A stretch of DNA of 6,125 nt. Source: Patescibacteria group bacterium (GTDB lineage: Bacteria; Patescibacteriota; Minisyncoccia; Minisyncoccales; GWA2-46-15). Of the stretch, positions 1-5,741 are shown in pieces. Below the pieces are notes generated by a model. It saw only the letters and a list, made by a program, of their open reading frames with translations. It ran no database searches and had not been told where the DNA came from. Made by a program: the position numbers and the translations under genes. Within the stretch, counting starts at the first letter, position 1; each line of letters opens with the position of its first letter. Location of the stretch: the NCBI GenBank assembly GCA_018895125.1, contig JAHIOR010000065.1, positions 1 through 6,125 on the forward strand, read 5' to 3'.

Positions 1-932
1 AAAGTCATCTTAACGGTAGGCTGCTCAATGTTAATAATTGGCAAGGGCATTGGATTCAAAGGATCTGTTATTGTTTCCCCTATTTTAATGTCCGGGATGC
101 CGGCTAAAGCAACAATGTCTCCGGCTGAAACCTCGTCAACGTCAATTCTTTTTAAACCGGAAAACGTCATTAAAGAAATCAATTTATATGTTTTTTGTCC
201 GCCGTCTTGGTTAATCTGCATTATTTCCTGACCAGATCTGATAACGCCGTTATGAATCCTGCCAATAGCAATTCTTCCTTTAAAATCATCTCCGGTAATT
301 GAAGTAACCAGTAATTGCAATGTTTTCTTCGGATCGCAGGCTGGAGAAGGAATATAATTTATTATTTCTTCAAAAATAGGGGCTATGCTTTCCATCTTTG
401 AAATATCTGGCTTTTTGCCGGCCTTGCCATCTCTTCCTGAAGCATAAAGAACGGGAAAATTTAATAACTGATCTTGACCGCCCAGTTCTAGAAATAATTC
501 CATGGTTGCTTCCAGGACAAAATCCGGCCTGGCCCCTTCTTTGTCTATCTTGTTTATAACCACAATAATCTTATGGCCCATTTCTAAGGCTTTCTTTAAA
601 ACAGACCTGGTCTGGGGCATGGGGCCTTCTTTGGCGTCAACTAAAAGCAAACAGCCGTCAGCCATATTTAAAACCCTTTCCACCTCACCGCCAAAATCTG
701 CATGACCCGGAGTATCAATAATGTTTATCTTCACGTCGTTATAATAAACAGCAGCATTCTTTGAGAAAATAGTAATGCCTCTTTCTCTCTCTATTTCGTT
801 ATTATCCATGATGCAGTCGTTATCAACAACGTCTTTAGCAAGATTGGTTTTTGACTGACGTAAAAGAGCATCCACCAGCGTGGTTTTTCCATGGTCAACG
901 TGAGCAATAATGGCAATATTTCTTATCTTCAT
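1..932 (-). CDS. typA: TypA/BipA translational GTPase, N-terminal half (3' end cut by window edge)
   Basis: Ribosome-associated GTPase of the EF-G/LepA superfamily; in the family it acts in ribosome assembly and in stress and low-temperature adaptation. The 310 visible residues begin MKIRNIAIIAHVDHGKTT. The P-loop AHVDHGKT is at about residues 10-17, the TypA-style switch I ERGITIFSKN at 50-59, DTPGH at 73-77, NKID at 127-130 and the G5-like ASG at 164-166. A beta-barrel domain II follows from about 205 (LQLLVTSITGDDFKGRIAIGRI). The segment DFGGEVERVLNMADG after DTPGH is characteristic of TypA rather than EF-G or LepA. Full-length members are about 600 residues, so roughly half is present. 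The start is fixed by an in-frame TAG immediately before ATG. No Shine-Dalgarno is visible. It lies 61 bases downstream of the zinc-ribbon gene and may be co-transcribed with it. The frame stays open to the edge. Confidence 0.95.
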   Translation of the reverse strand, partial: MKIRNIAIIAHVDHGKTTLVDALLRQSKTNLAKDVVDNDCIMDNNEIERERGITIFSKNAAVYYNDVKINIIDTPGHADFGGEVERVLNMADGCLLLVDAKEGPMPQTRSVLKKALEMGHKIIVVINKIDKEGARPDFVLEATMELFLELGGQDQLLNFPVLYASGRDGKAGKKPDISKMESIAPIFEEIINYIPSPACDPKKTLQLLVTSITGDDFKGRIAIGRIHNGVIRSGQEIMQINQDGGQKTYKLISLMTFSGLKRIDVDEVSAGDIVALAGIPDIKIGETITDPLNPMPLPIINIEQPTVKMT

Positions 933-938
933 CTAATC

Positions 939-969
939 AAAAATAAAGCTCGTCTTAAAGAAATAAGAC
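939..969 (-). terminator. Weak hairpin plus T-run just upstream of typA
   Basis: Read on the minus strand, GTCTTA (969-964) can pair with TAAGAC (957-952) around a six-base loop. GAGC and then a T-rich run (TTTATTTTT, ending at 939) follow, only six bases before the typA start codon. The stem is short and AT-rich and the T-run begins four bases after it, so this is a weak terminator or attenuator at best. A second small stem (CGCT/AGCG) lies just upstream, around 976-988. Confidence 0.35.
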
Positions 970-993
970 AATCGCTGCCTTAGCGCTATTTGC

Positions 994-1458
994 CTAACTT
1001 TTGCCTTCTTTTTTCTTTGTTTGTTTGGCTTTGACGGGTTTTGCCAAAACTTCTATTGCTCCAATGAGCCGATCTATCTTTGTGTTTAATACTTCCAACT
1101 GCTTTACCAGCCCGTCATTACTTCCCTTGCTGGAATCGCTTCTAAAGTCTGATCTGGCAGGAGCTCTATAGCTGTTCTGACTTCTCTGCGGAAATCTATC
1201 CCTTCCTCTGTCATTTCCACCTTCTTTTTTACCTCCAAAACAATCATTGCAATAGACTGGCTTATCACCGCTTGGCCTAAAAGGCACTTCGCATGAGTTT
1301 TTGCATTGGTCACAAACCGCTTGATGCATAGTGACCGGACCACGGTCTCTATTTCTGCCTCCGAAGTTACCCCGGCCACCATCTCGCCTGCTGCTTCGGC
1401 CTCCGAAGCTACCTCCGCCGCTGTTGCGGCCGCCGTCACGTTTTTTAAAGTTTCCCAT
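994..1458 (-). CDS. RG-rich protein with CxxC-x17-CxxC zinc ribbon
   Basis: A 154-residue protein of unknown exact function, probably RNA- or ribosome-associated. Residues 7-40 are rich in Arg and Gly, resembling RNA-binding RGG tails. A four-cysteine motif follows: C49-x2-C52, exactly 17 residues, then C70-x2-C73, containing PFRPSGDKPVYC. This matches the CxxC-x17-CxxC domain (TIGR04272 as I recall), common in candidate-phylum bacteria and presumed to bind zinc. Residues 78-115 are a second basic, polar, disordered stretch. Residues 117-139 (LVKQLEVLNTKIDRLIGAIE) look like a short coiled coil, possibly an oligomerisation helix, and the end is lysine-rich. It lies 87 bases downstream of the DEAD-box helicase gene on the same strand, so a joint role in RNA remodelling is plausible but inferred. 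The start is the first ATG of the open frame and gives the expected RG-rich N-terminus. No Shine-Dalgarno is visible. Confidence 0.85.
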   Translation of the reverse strand: MGNFKKRDGGRNSGGGSFGGRSSRRDGGRGNFGGRNRDRGPVTMHQAVCDQCKNSCEVPFRPSGDKPVYCNDCFGGKKEGGNDRGRDRFPQRSQNSYRAPARSDFRSDSSKGSNDGLVKQLEVLNTKIDRLIGAIEVLAKPVKAKQTKKKEGKS

Positions 1459-1477
1459 ATATTTGTGCTAATAATTA

Positions 1478-1520
1478 CTAATTAATTTTAAAATTAGGAG
1501 TCTATCTCAATACTGATAGA
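1478..1520 (-). other. Two small inverted repeats between helicase and zinc-ribbon genes
   Basis: In the 87-base gap, TCTATC and GATAGA (1501-1506 / 1515-1520) form a six-base stem with an eight-base loop. An AT-only stem CTAATT/AATTAG (1478-1483 / 1492-1497) lies nearer the zinc-ribbon start. Neither is followed by a clear T-run, so I do not call a terminator. They could shape the leader of the downstream gene or stabilise mRNA ends. I see no convincing promoter here, which favours read-through from the helicase gene. Confidence 0.3.
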
Positions 1521-1545
1521 AAAGTTAAAAGAAATCAAGGCCAAT

Positions 1546-2757
1546 CTAATCAATAAATGTCAGCGCCATGCCTGGTTTATTCCATCTGCCGGTACGTCCA
1601 ATGCGATGAATATAATCGTCGTAAGTGGCCGGGATGTCATAGTTTATAACATGACTGACGTCAGCGATATCAAGCCCCCGAGCTGCCACGTCAGTAGCCA
1701 CTAAAATCTGAATGCGGCTCTCTTTGAATAAACCAAGGGCTTTCTGGCGCTGGGAATTACTCTTATTGCCGTGGATAGAATCTGTTCTAAAACCATTATT
1801 GGAAAGGATTTTTGATAATTTCTTAACGCCATGCTTTGTCCTTCCGAAAATGAGCACCTTATGAAACTCTTGCTTCACTAAAAGACTGTTAAGGACATTT
1901 AATTTGGTATTTCCCTGGCCGATTCTAATAACGTCTTGCTCAATGTTTTCTGCAGTTTCCCTGGTTTTAACTGAAATCCTGACAGGATTGCTAAGGAACT
2001 CTTTAATAATTTTCTCTATCTCGTGAGAAATAGTTGCTGAGAAAAAAAGCACCTGAAGCTCATTTGGCAACCCGTTCATAATAAAACGCGTGTCATTAAT
2101 GAATCCCATATCAAGCATGCGATCAGCTTCGTCTAAAACAATAGTATTAAATCTGGATAGATTAATCATTCTTCTTTCAATCAGATCTTTTAATCTCCCC
2201 GGAGTTCCAATAATAACGTTGTGCCTATAACGAAGCTCTGAAATCTGTTTGCCAATGCCCACGCCTCCAACGCAACAAACAGAAAACATTCTCATTCCCC
2301 TAGCAAAGAATTTAAACTCCTGATCTATTTGAAGGGCAAGCTCTCTGGTTGGAGTAACAATTAAAAGTTGTTCTTTGGGATTAAGAACAATCTTATTGAT
2401 CAATGGAATAAGGAAAGCAACGGTTTTTCCAGTACCGGTATTGGCAATGCCAACAAAATCAGAACCGTTAATAATATAAGGGATAGCCTGGTCTTGAATC
2501 GGCGTTGGCGTCTTGTAGCCCTTGGCCATAACTGCCTGTATTAATCTTTGATCAACCTTAAAATCCTGAAACTTATGCTTGGGTACAAAATGGTCAGCCT
2601 CATTAACCTCAGTTGCTTTATTAATAAATCTGGCTGGATTAATATTTTCTCCATGCTGGGTTTTTCTAACAGCCGAAAAACCTCCTCTCTTCTTGAGCTG
2701 AGGGGATCTCTGACCGAATCTTCTCGGCCTGGCGCGATTGAAACTTCTGTTATACAT
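1546..2757 (-). CDS. DEAD-box ATP-dependent RNA helicase
   Basis: Cytoplasmic ATP-dependent RNA-unwinding enzyme, 403 residues. All helicase motifs are readable: Q motif with TPTPIQDQ (83-90), motif I ANTGTGKT (105-112), Ia PTREL (136-140), GG (164-165), Ib TPGR (185-188), II DEAD (209-212), III SAT (240-242), IV near LIFGRTK (302-308), V VATDVAARGLDI (353-364) and VI HRIGRTGR (384-391). A basic 60-residue N-terminal extension precedes the core (RSFNRARPRRFGQR). The protein stops about 12 residues after motif VI, so it lacks the long basic or RG-rich C-terminal tail of RhlE, DeaD and CsdA-type helicases; the RG-rich protein encoded next may supply that role in trans (inference). The start has an upstream leader with its own promoter and a terminator-like hairpin, suggesting regulated expression. 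Subfamily (RhlE-like versus CsdA-like) cannot be fixed by eye, so no gene symbol is given. Confidence 0.95.
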   Translation of the reverse strand: MYNRSFNRARPRRFGQRSPQLKKRGGFSAVRKTQHGENINPARFINKATEVNEADHFVPKHKFQDFKVDQRLIQAVMAKGYKTPTPIQDQAIPYIINGSDFVGIANTGTGKTVAFLIPLINKIVLNPKEQLLIVTPTRELALQIDQEFKFFARGMRMFSVCCVGGVGIGKQISELRYRHNVIIGTPGRLKDLIERRMINLSRFNTIVLDEADRMLDMGFINDTRFIMNGLPNELQVLFFSATISHEIEKIIKEFLSNPVRISVKTRETAENIEQDVIRIGQGNTKLNVLNSLLVKQEFHKVLIFGRTKHGVKKLSKILSNNGFRTDSIHGNKSNSQRQKALGLFKESRIQILVATDVAARGLDIADVSHVINYDIPATYDDYIHRIGRTGRWNKPGMALTFID

Positions 2758-2771
2758 ATTTTTTATATAAT

Positions 2772-2795
2772 AAAAAGAGGCGACTAGTCGTCTCT
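2772..2795 (-). terminator. Terminator-like hairpin directly before the helicase start (candidate attenuator)
   Basis: On the minus strand AGAGACGA-CTAG-TCGCCTCT forms an eight-position stem with one A-C mismatch and the tetraloop CTAG, followed at once by TTTTT ending at 2772. Only 14 bases separate the T-run from the helicase ATG. It could terminate ysxC transcripts, but it also lies inside the leader of the helicase's own promoter, so it must be read through for the helicase to be made. On the plus strand the mismatch becomes a G-U pair and a T-run follows after three bases, so some bidirectional function is possible. Confidence 0.65.
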
Positions 2796-2796
2796 G

Positions 2797-2832
2797 AGTT
2801 TTTACAAGAGTATTCTCTGTGAATTAAAAACT
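2797..2832 (-). promoter_or_regulatory. Structured helicase leader: 8-bp stem enclosing a small hairpin
   Basis: Upstream of the terminator-like hairpin, AGTTTTTA (2832-2825, minus strand) is exactly complementary to TAAAAACT (2804-2797). The 20-base loop contains AGAG-AATA-CTCT, a four-pair hairpin. The 3' arm abuts the terminator, and its A-run could alternatively pair with the terminator's T-run. CAGAGA occurs both in the small hairpin and in the terminator's 5' arm, so alternative pairings are possible. This layout suits an attenuation switch, but the ligand or signal is unknown. Confidence 0.5.
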
Positions 2833-2853
2833 GGGCGATTTAGTTACGTTAAC

Positions 2854-2882
2854 AGTATACATCAAATTTCATCTCACGTCAA
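2854..2882 (-). promoter_or_regulatory. Sigma70-type promoter of the DEAD-box helicase
   Basis: On the minus strand TTGACG (2882-2877) and TATACT (2859-2854) are separated by exactly 17 bases. Each hexamer matches five of six consensus positions. It begins just after the ysxC stop codon. Transcription would start near 2846-2850 and give an untranslated leader of about 90 bases. This is the clearest promoter in the window and shows the helicase can be expressed independently of ysxC. Confidence 0.8.
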
Positions 2883-2890
2883 GGCCATTG

Positions 2891-3466
2891 CTATACAAAA
2901 CTTTCTATTTTCTTAATTAACCCGTCTTTCCCCTCATTAGTCCTGGCCGAATATCTTAAAACCGGTATATCGCGCGCTTCTTTTTGGATCAAAGAAAGCT
3001 GTTTTTCCATAACGCTTTTGGCTAATCTGTCAATTTTATTTGCAACAATAACAATTTGATGGTTGTTTTCCTTAAGAATTTCTATCATTTCCCGGTCAAG
3101 AGCAGTTAAACCGACATTGACGTCAATAATCAAGAAAACTGCCTTGGGTTTCACGTTGGAAAATTCCACATACCAAAGAGCTCTTTTAATCATTTTATTG
3201 CGCTCTAATATCGAACATTTCGCATAGCCATATCCTGGAAAATCCACAAGATAAAAAGAATCATTAATGCAAAAGAAGTTCGCTTGACGTGTTTTCCCCG
3301 GCATTTTGCTCACTTTGACAAAATCTTTTCTGCCGACTAAAGAATTAATTACGCTTGATTTTCCTGCATTGGAACGACCAAAAAAAGCCAGATGAGGTAA
3401 ATTATCTTCAAAACCATAATCATCCCCAATAACCCCTTTGATAAATTCAGCTTTTAATATTTCCAT
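2891..3466 (-). CDS. ysxC: Ribosome-biogenesis GTP-binding protein YsxC/EngB
   Basis: Small TrmE-Era-type GTPase needed for late assembly of the 50S ribosomal subunit in well-studied bacteria. At 191 residues it has the usual family length. Visible motifs are G1 GRSNAGKSS (30-38), the G2 threonine in MPGKTR (55-60), G3 DFPGYGYAK (75-83), G4 NKID (143-146; many homologues have TKxD) and G5 YSA (172-174). The PHLAFFGRSNAGKSSVINSL segment is diagnostic for EngB/YsxC. Its start ATG is the only one near the expected N-terminus. There is no Shine-Dalgarno; a hairpin with T6 ends 15 bases before the start. The helicase promoter begins nine bases after its stop. Confidence 0.96.
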   Translation of the reverse strand: MEILKAEFIKGVIGDDYGFEDNLPHLAFFGRSNAGKSSVINSLVGRKDFVKVSKMPGKTRQANFFCINDSFYLVDFPGYGYAKCSILERNKMIKRALWYVEFSNVKPKAVFLIIDVNVGLTALDREMIEILKENNHQIVIVANKIDRLAKSVMEKQLSLIQKEARDIPVLRYSARTNEGKDGLIKKIESFV

Positions 3467-3478
3467 ATACTTTAGTTT

Positions 3479-3560
3479 ACCAAAAAACCGCCTTTTTGGC
3501 GATTCTTTTGAATCTAACCTACTTACGGGATGATGTCATAGACCCTGATCCATCGATTAG
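3479..3560 (-). repeat. Intergenic element, copy 3 (most diverged)
   Basis: This segment ends in GGTTTTTTGGTA like the copy before the HD gene. Further upstream it has CAGGGTCTATGACATCATC, which aligns with CAGGTTCTAAAATCGTC in the copy downstream of the HD gene, preceded in both by TAATCGAT. The middle is shorter and the conserved GGTTC/GAGCC stem is not intact. The relationship is plausible but weaker than that between the other two copies. Confidence 0.4.
3482..3514 (-). terminator. Tandem hairpins plus T6 immediately upstream of ysxC
   Basis: On the minus strand GATTC-AAAA-GAATC (3514-3501) is followed by CGCC-AAAAA-GGCG (3501-3489), then GTTTTTTGGTA. The short GC stem plus T6 looks like an intrinsic terminator. 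It may end CAP transcripts, but it finishes 15 bases before the ysxC ATG and so may also attenuate ysxC. It shares GGTTTTTTGGTA with the leaders of the CAP and HD genes. Confidence 0.6.
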
Positions 3561-3586
3561 CGGAGAAAGATTAGAACGAAAAACCA

Positions 3587-4459
3587 TTACAACCCAGTGC
3601 AATTATTAAAAACCCCTATTTGATTATTATACTGGTCTAATAAAATTTTGATCTCTGCGGTAAGATTGTTGTATTGTGAAGCCAAATCATTATACTGCTG
3701 AACTTTTTGATTATAATCTCGCCTCTTAAAGCCCGAACTTTCGATCTCGATTTTTAAGGAATCTAAGCTTACTTGAAGCTCTTGCGCCTGATCTTTCTTC
3801 ATATCAATCTGGTTTTTGAGGCTTTGGCTGGGTTCGGGGCAGGCAGAGGAAGGAAAACCAAAATGCTGAACAGCAAACCAAGTAGTCCTCCCTTCAAACA
3901 TTCCCTTTATAACGCTTACTCCGATGTCTTTATATTTTGCATTCAATATATTCGCCCGATGTCCAGGACTATCCATCCAAGCCTGAACCAGAACCTGATC
4001 ATCTTTAAAGTTTCCTAATGCTAAATTCTCTCCGATTAAAATAAACTCGTAACCTGCTCGTTCTGCTAAACCCGCAACTCCGAGACCAGATGGAGACTCG
4101 TGGGCAAAATATTGTTTATCTAACAGATCTTTTGCTTTCATATCAGAACTTATATCCAATTCCGCATTCTCTTTTAATGGCAGTAGGCCAGCTTTAACTC
4201 TTTCGATATTTGTGAACTTTATTACTCCAAGGCGTGTTAAAAAAGACTGCTCTTCTCGACTATCAGATCTAAGCGGCGGAGGTGTAAATACCTGTTTTTT
4301 AACTTCTTGGACAACTAAATTATTAAATCCACTTTCAATTTTGGGCAACCTTAATAATAACTTGGAATAAATATTTAATATATCATCTTTAAATAAAAAA
4401 GTGCTGCCCAAAACAATTATAAAGAATGCGACAAACGATATAATAGATTTCTTGCTCAT
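3587..4459 (-). CDS. Membrane-anchored CAP/SCP-domain protein with coiled-coil tail
   Basis: A 290-residue extracytoplasmic protein of the CAP (SCP/PR-1, YkwD-like) superfamily; bacterial members are secreted or surface proteins whose biochemical role is mostly unknown. A hydrophobic segment at residues 7-23 is an uncleaved anchor or signal peptide. A linker with a proline patch (59-63) follows, then the CAP domain at about 75-202. Its signatures are YFAHESPSG (118-126, H120 and E121), GENLA (143-147), WMDSPGHRANIL (161-172, H167) and a final strand WFAVQHFG (194-201). Residues 215-285 are a Q/N/K-rich predicted coiled coil. Two cysteines, C207 just after the CAP domain and C287 near the end, could form a disulfide that folds the tail back (inference). 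The start is set by the hydrophobic N-terminus and there is no nearby Shine-Dalgarno. Neighbours give no functional clue. Confidence 0.9.
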   Translation of the reverse strand: MSKKSIISFVAFFIIVLGSTFLFKDDILNIYSKLLLRLPKIESGFNNLVVQEVKKQVFTPPPLRSDSREEQSFLTRLGVIKFTNIERVKAGLLPLKENAELDISSDMKAKDLLDKQYFAHESPSGLGVAGLAERAGYEFILIGENLALGNFKDDQVLVQAWMDSPGHRANILNAKYKDIGVSVIKGMFEGRTTWFAVQHFGFPSSACPEPSQSLKNQIDMKKDQAQELQVSLDSLKIEIESSGFKRRDYNQKVQQYNDLASQYNNLTAEIKILLDQYNNQIGVFNNCTGL

Positions 4460-4484
4460 AACTTTAATATTGCTTTATCCTACC

Positions 4485-4507
4485 AAAAAACCCTGTCTAC
4501 CGATAGG
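4485..4507 (-). terminator. Hairpin plus T6 upstream of the CAP gene
   Basis: On the minus strand CCTATC-GGTA-GACAGG (4507-4492) forms a six-position stem with one C-A mismatch, followed by G and T6 ending at 4485, then GGTA. The CAP start codon is 25 bases on. It is the second of three leaders carrying GGTTTTTTGGTA. The imperfect stem suggests a weak terminator or attenuator. Confidence 0.5.
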
Positions 4508-4542
4508 CAAACTTCTTTAAAATAAAAAATCCTCGTTTTAGG

Positions 4543-4677
4543 CTTTGTTGGCTAAGAAGGTAATATCTCTCTTTTCGTTCTTTCGTAAATACTTCACGAT
4601 CGTAGAGTATTTACGAAAAGACATTAACTTTATTTTAATTTTATAGGACATGCGATGTCCATTCTTTACTAACAAAG
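4543..4677. repeat. Imperfect inverted repeat flanking the palindrome (MITE-like)
   Basis: CTTTGTTGGCTAAGAAGG (4543-4560, plus strand) and CTTTGTTAGTAAAGAATGG (read on the minus strand, 4677-4659) share seven terminal bases and most of the rest with small indels. Between them lies the 38-bp palindrome. Terminal inverted repeats around a short noncoding, self-complementary core resemble a miniature inverted-repeat element. No target-site duplication is evident, so this is tentative. Confidence 0.3.
4581..4618. repeat. 38-bp near-perfect palindrome in the CAP leader
   Basis: Arms TTTCGTAAATACT (4581-4593) and AGTATTTACGAAA (4606-4618) are perfectly complementary over 13 bases. The 12-base centre contains the palindrome ACGATCGT (4596-4603), so the hairpin continues almost to its tip with one wobble and one mismatch. 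It lies in the 307-base gap between the HD and CAP genes, about 120 bases before the CAP start. There is no T-run next to it, so it is not a standard terminator. It could be an operator for a dimeric regulator, an mRNA leader hairpin or a recombination site. Confidence 0.75.
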
Positions 4678-4760
4678 AACAGCCTTAAAATAATAGATGG
4701 TTTTGTTATCCAATCCACAAGTACGGCTCCGCCTAAGCGACGATTTTAGAACCTGTTGAT
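4664..4760 (-). repeat. Intergenic element, copy 2 (downstream of the HD gene)
   Basis: It starts seven bases after the HD stop codon and aligns along about 95 bases with the copy upstream of the HD gene, with roughly two-thirds identity by eye. Shared blocks on the minus strand are AGGTTC, ATCGTC, CGGAGCC and TCTATTATTT. GGTTC pairs with GAGCC, and inside that TAA pairs with TTA around the conserved ATCGTC. The terminator part is decayed: the stem is broken and the T-run is TTCTTTG. The 307-base gene-free stretch 4460-4766 consists of this copy, the palindrome region and the CAP leader hairpin; I see no gene in it beyond a doubtful 10-codon frame. Confidence 0.55.
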
Positions 4761-4766
4761 CGATTA

Positions 4767-5732
4767 TTAGATAAGCAAGCCCTCTTCGCTTATTTTTCTG
4801 CTCTTATCTATTATTGCTCGGAAAGACGGATCAATCTCGCTTAAACAGACTAATTGTCCTTTTAATATTACCTTGGGATCAACATATCTAAATTTCTTAC
4901 GAACCCTTCTATTACCAGAACCAACTTTAATACCCTTCAGGTCTTTCCTTGTTAACAATATTAGGGTGTCTTTAATTTCTTTATTTTGAGACCGTTCGAT
5001 TTTCTCCAATATTAATTTTTCTTCTTTAAAGAAATCTTCCTTAAGAATAATTTTCTTCTTTAGTCCTACTTTAAGGACATTTGAAAATAGATAATATCTT
5101 ATCATCGCTTCGTAGCCACCCCAATGATTCATCTGCAGCTTTAGGAAATTTGTCGCAAACAAATAGGCTACCCTTTGGTCAGTAAAAACCATCTCGCCAT
5201 TAAAATTAGCGAGATTCCTAAGACACCTCCCTACTATTTTAGCATTAAGCCAATATTTGAATTCTCTTAAAGAATAATCCACCCTATCGGCACACAGATT
5301 AGGGATTTTTGTTTCAAGAAGAGAAAAGTTATCTTCGTTCAGCACTCTTTCTAATAAGAAATTATACTTTTTTAGAATCTTTGGAACCTCTGTTTTACTA
5401 ATAAAATCTCTATGAAGGGTATCATGTAAATCCTCAACTCCTTTGTCGCCCTCGGCAAACACCCAATCGGCAATATGTGAAAAAGCTAAAACAGAGACAT
5501 CGTGTAATAAGCCAGCAATCTGTTCTTCTAGACTTGCTCCTAACTTTCTTAAAATAATCATTACACCGACACTATGCTCAAATCGACTGTAATTTTTAAT
5601 ATGATAGTATCTATCTGGAACCCCATATTGAGAGATCGTCTTCAATCTTAAAATAGAAGGACATTTTATCAGTTCTAATAAAACTGGTTCATTAATCTTT
5701 ATTTTTCCGTAGACTTTATCTTCTATAATCAT
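4767..5732 (-). CDS. HD-superfamily phosphohydrolase (COG1078/SAMHD1-like)
   Basis: A 321-residue protein of the HD metal-dependent phosphohydrolase superfamily, closest in pattern to the YdhJ/COG1078 and SAMHD1/dGTPase group. The N-terminal YGKIKINEPVLLELIKCPSI followed by RLKTISQYG is typical. Metal-binding residues are H53 (RFEHSVGV), H77-D78 (LLHDV) and D149 (CADRVDYSLR). The usual HDxxHxxFSH motif reads HDVSVLAFSH, so the histidine three residues after the Asp is V81, while the second histidine (H86) is kept. The C-terminal half (about 225-321) is lysine-rich and more variable. Substrate is unknown; nucleotide or nucleoside-phosphate hydrolysis is the family expectation. The start fits the family N-terminus, with no Shine-Dalgarno. 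A hairpin with T6 ends 14 bases before it. Confidence 0.88.
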   Translation of the reverse strand: MIIEDKVYGKIKINEPVLLELIKCPSILRLKTISQYGVPDRYYHIKNYSRFEHSVGVMIILRKLGASLEEQIAGLLHDVSVLAFSHIADWVFAEGDKGVEDLHDTLHRDFISKTEVPKILKKYNFLLERVLNEDNFSLLETKIPNLCADRVDYSLREFKYWLNAKIVGRCLRNLANFNGEMVFTDQRVAYLFATNFLKLQMNHWGGYEAMIRYYLFSNVLKVGLKKKIILKEDFFKEEKLILEKIERSQNKEIKDTLILLTRKDLKGIKVGSGNRRVRKKFRYVDPKVILKGQLVCLSEIDPSFRAIIDKSRKISEEGLLI

Positions 5733-5741
5733 ATTTTTACT

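Noticed and set aside
28..705. Two plus-strand 67-codon open frames
   Set aside because: They lie fully inside typA on the opposite strand, have no recognisable motifs, and the minus-strand frame is unmistakable.
933..993. Promoter for typA (TTGTCT-18-TTTATT)
   Set aside because: Only four of six matches in each hexamer and an 18-base spacer in AT-rich DNA; not better than chance.
1104..1439. Alanine/glutamate-rich 111-codon minus-strand frame
   Set aside because: It is a shifted-frame reading of the zinc-ribbon gene; the RG-rich sequence in the other frame produces its biased composition.
2548..2787. Plus-strand 79-codon open frame
   Set aside because: Overlaps the helicase N-terminus antisense and ends within the leader hairpin; no motif or start signal.
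3773..4018. Plus-strand 81-codon open frame
   Set aside because: Antisense shadow of the CAP gene, whose motifs are clear on the minus strand.
4581..4618. dif/Xer recombination site
   Set aside because: Arms of 13 bases around a 12-base palindromic centre do not match the 11-6-11 layout of dif, and the arm sequence does not resemble XerC/XerD boxes.
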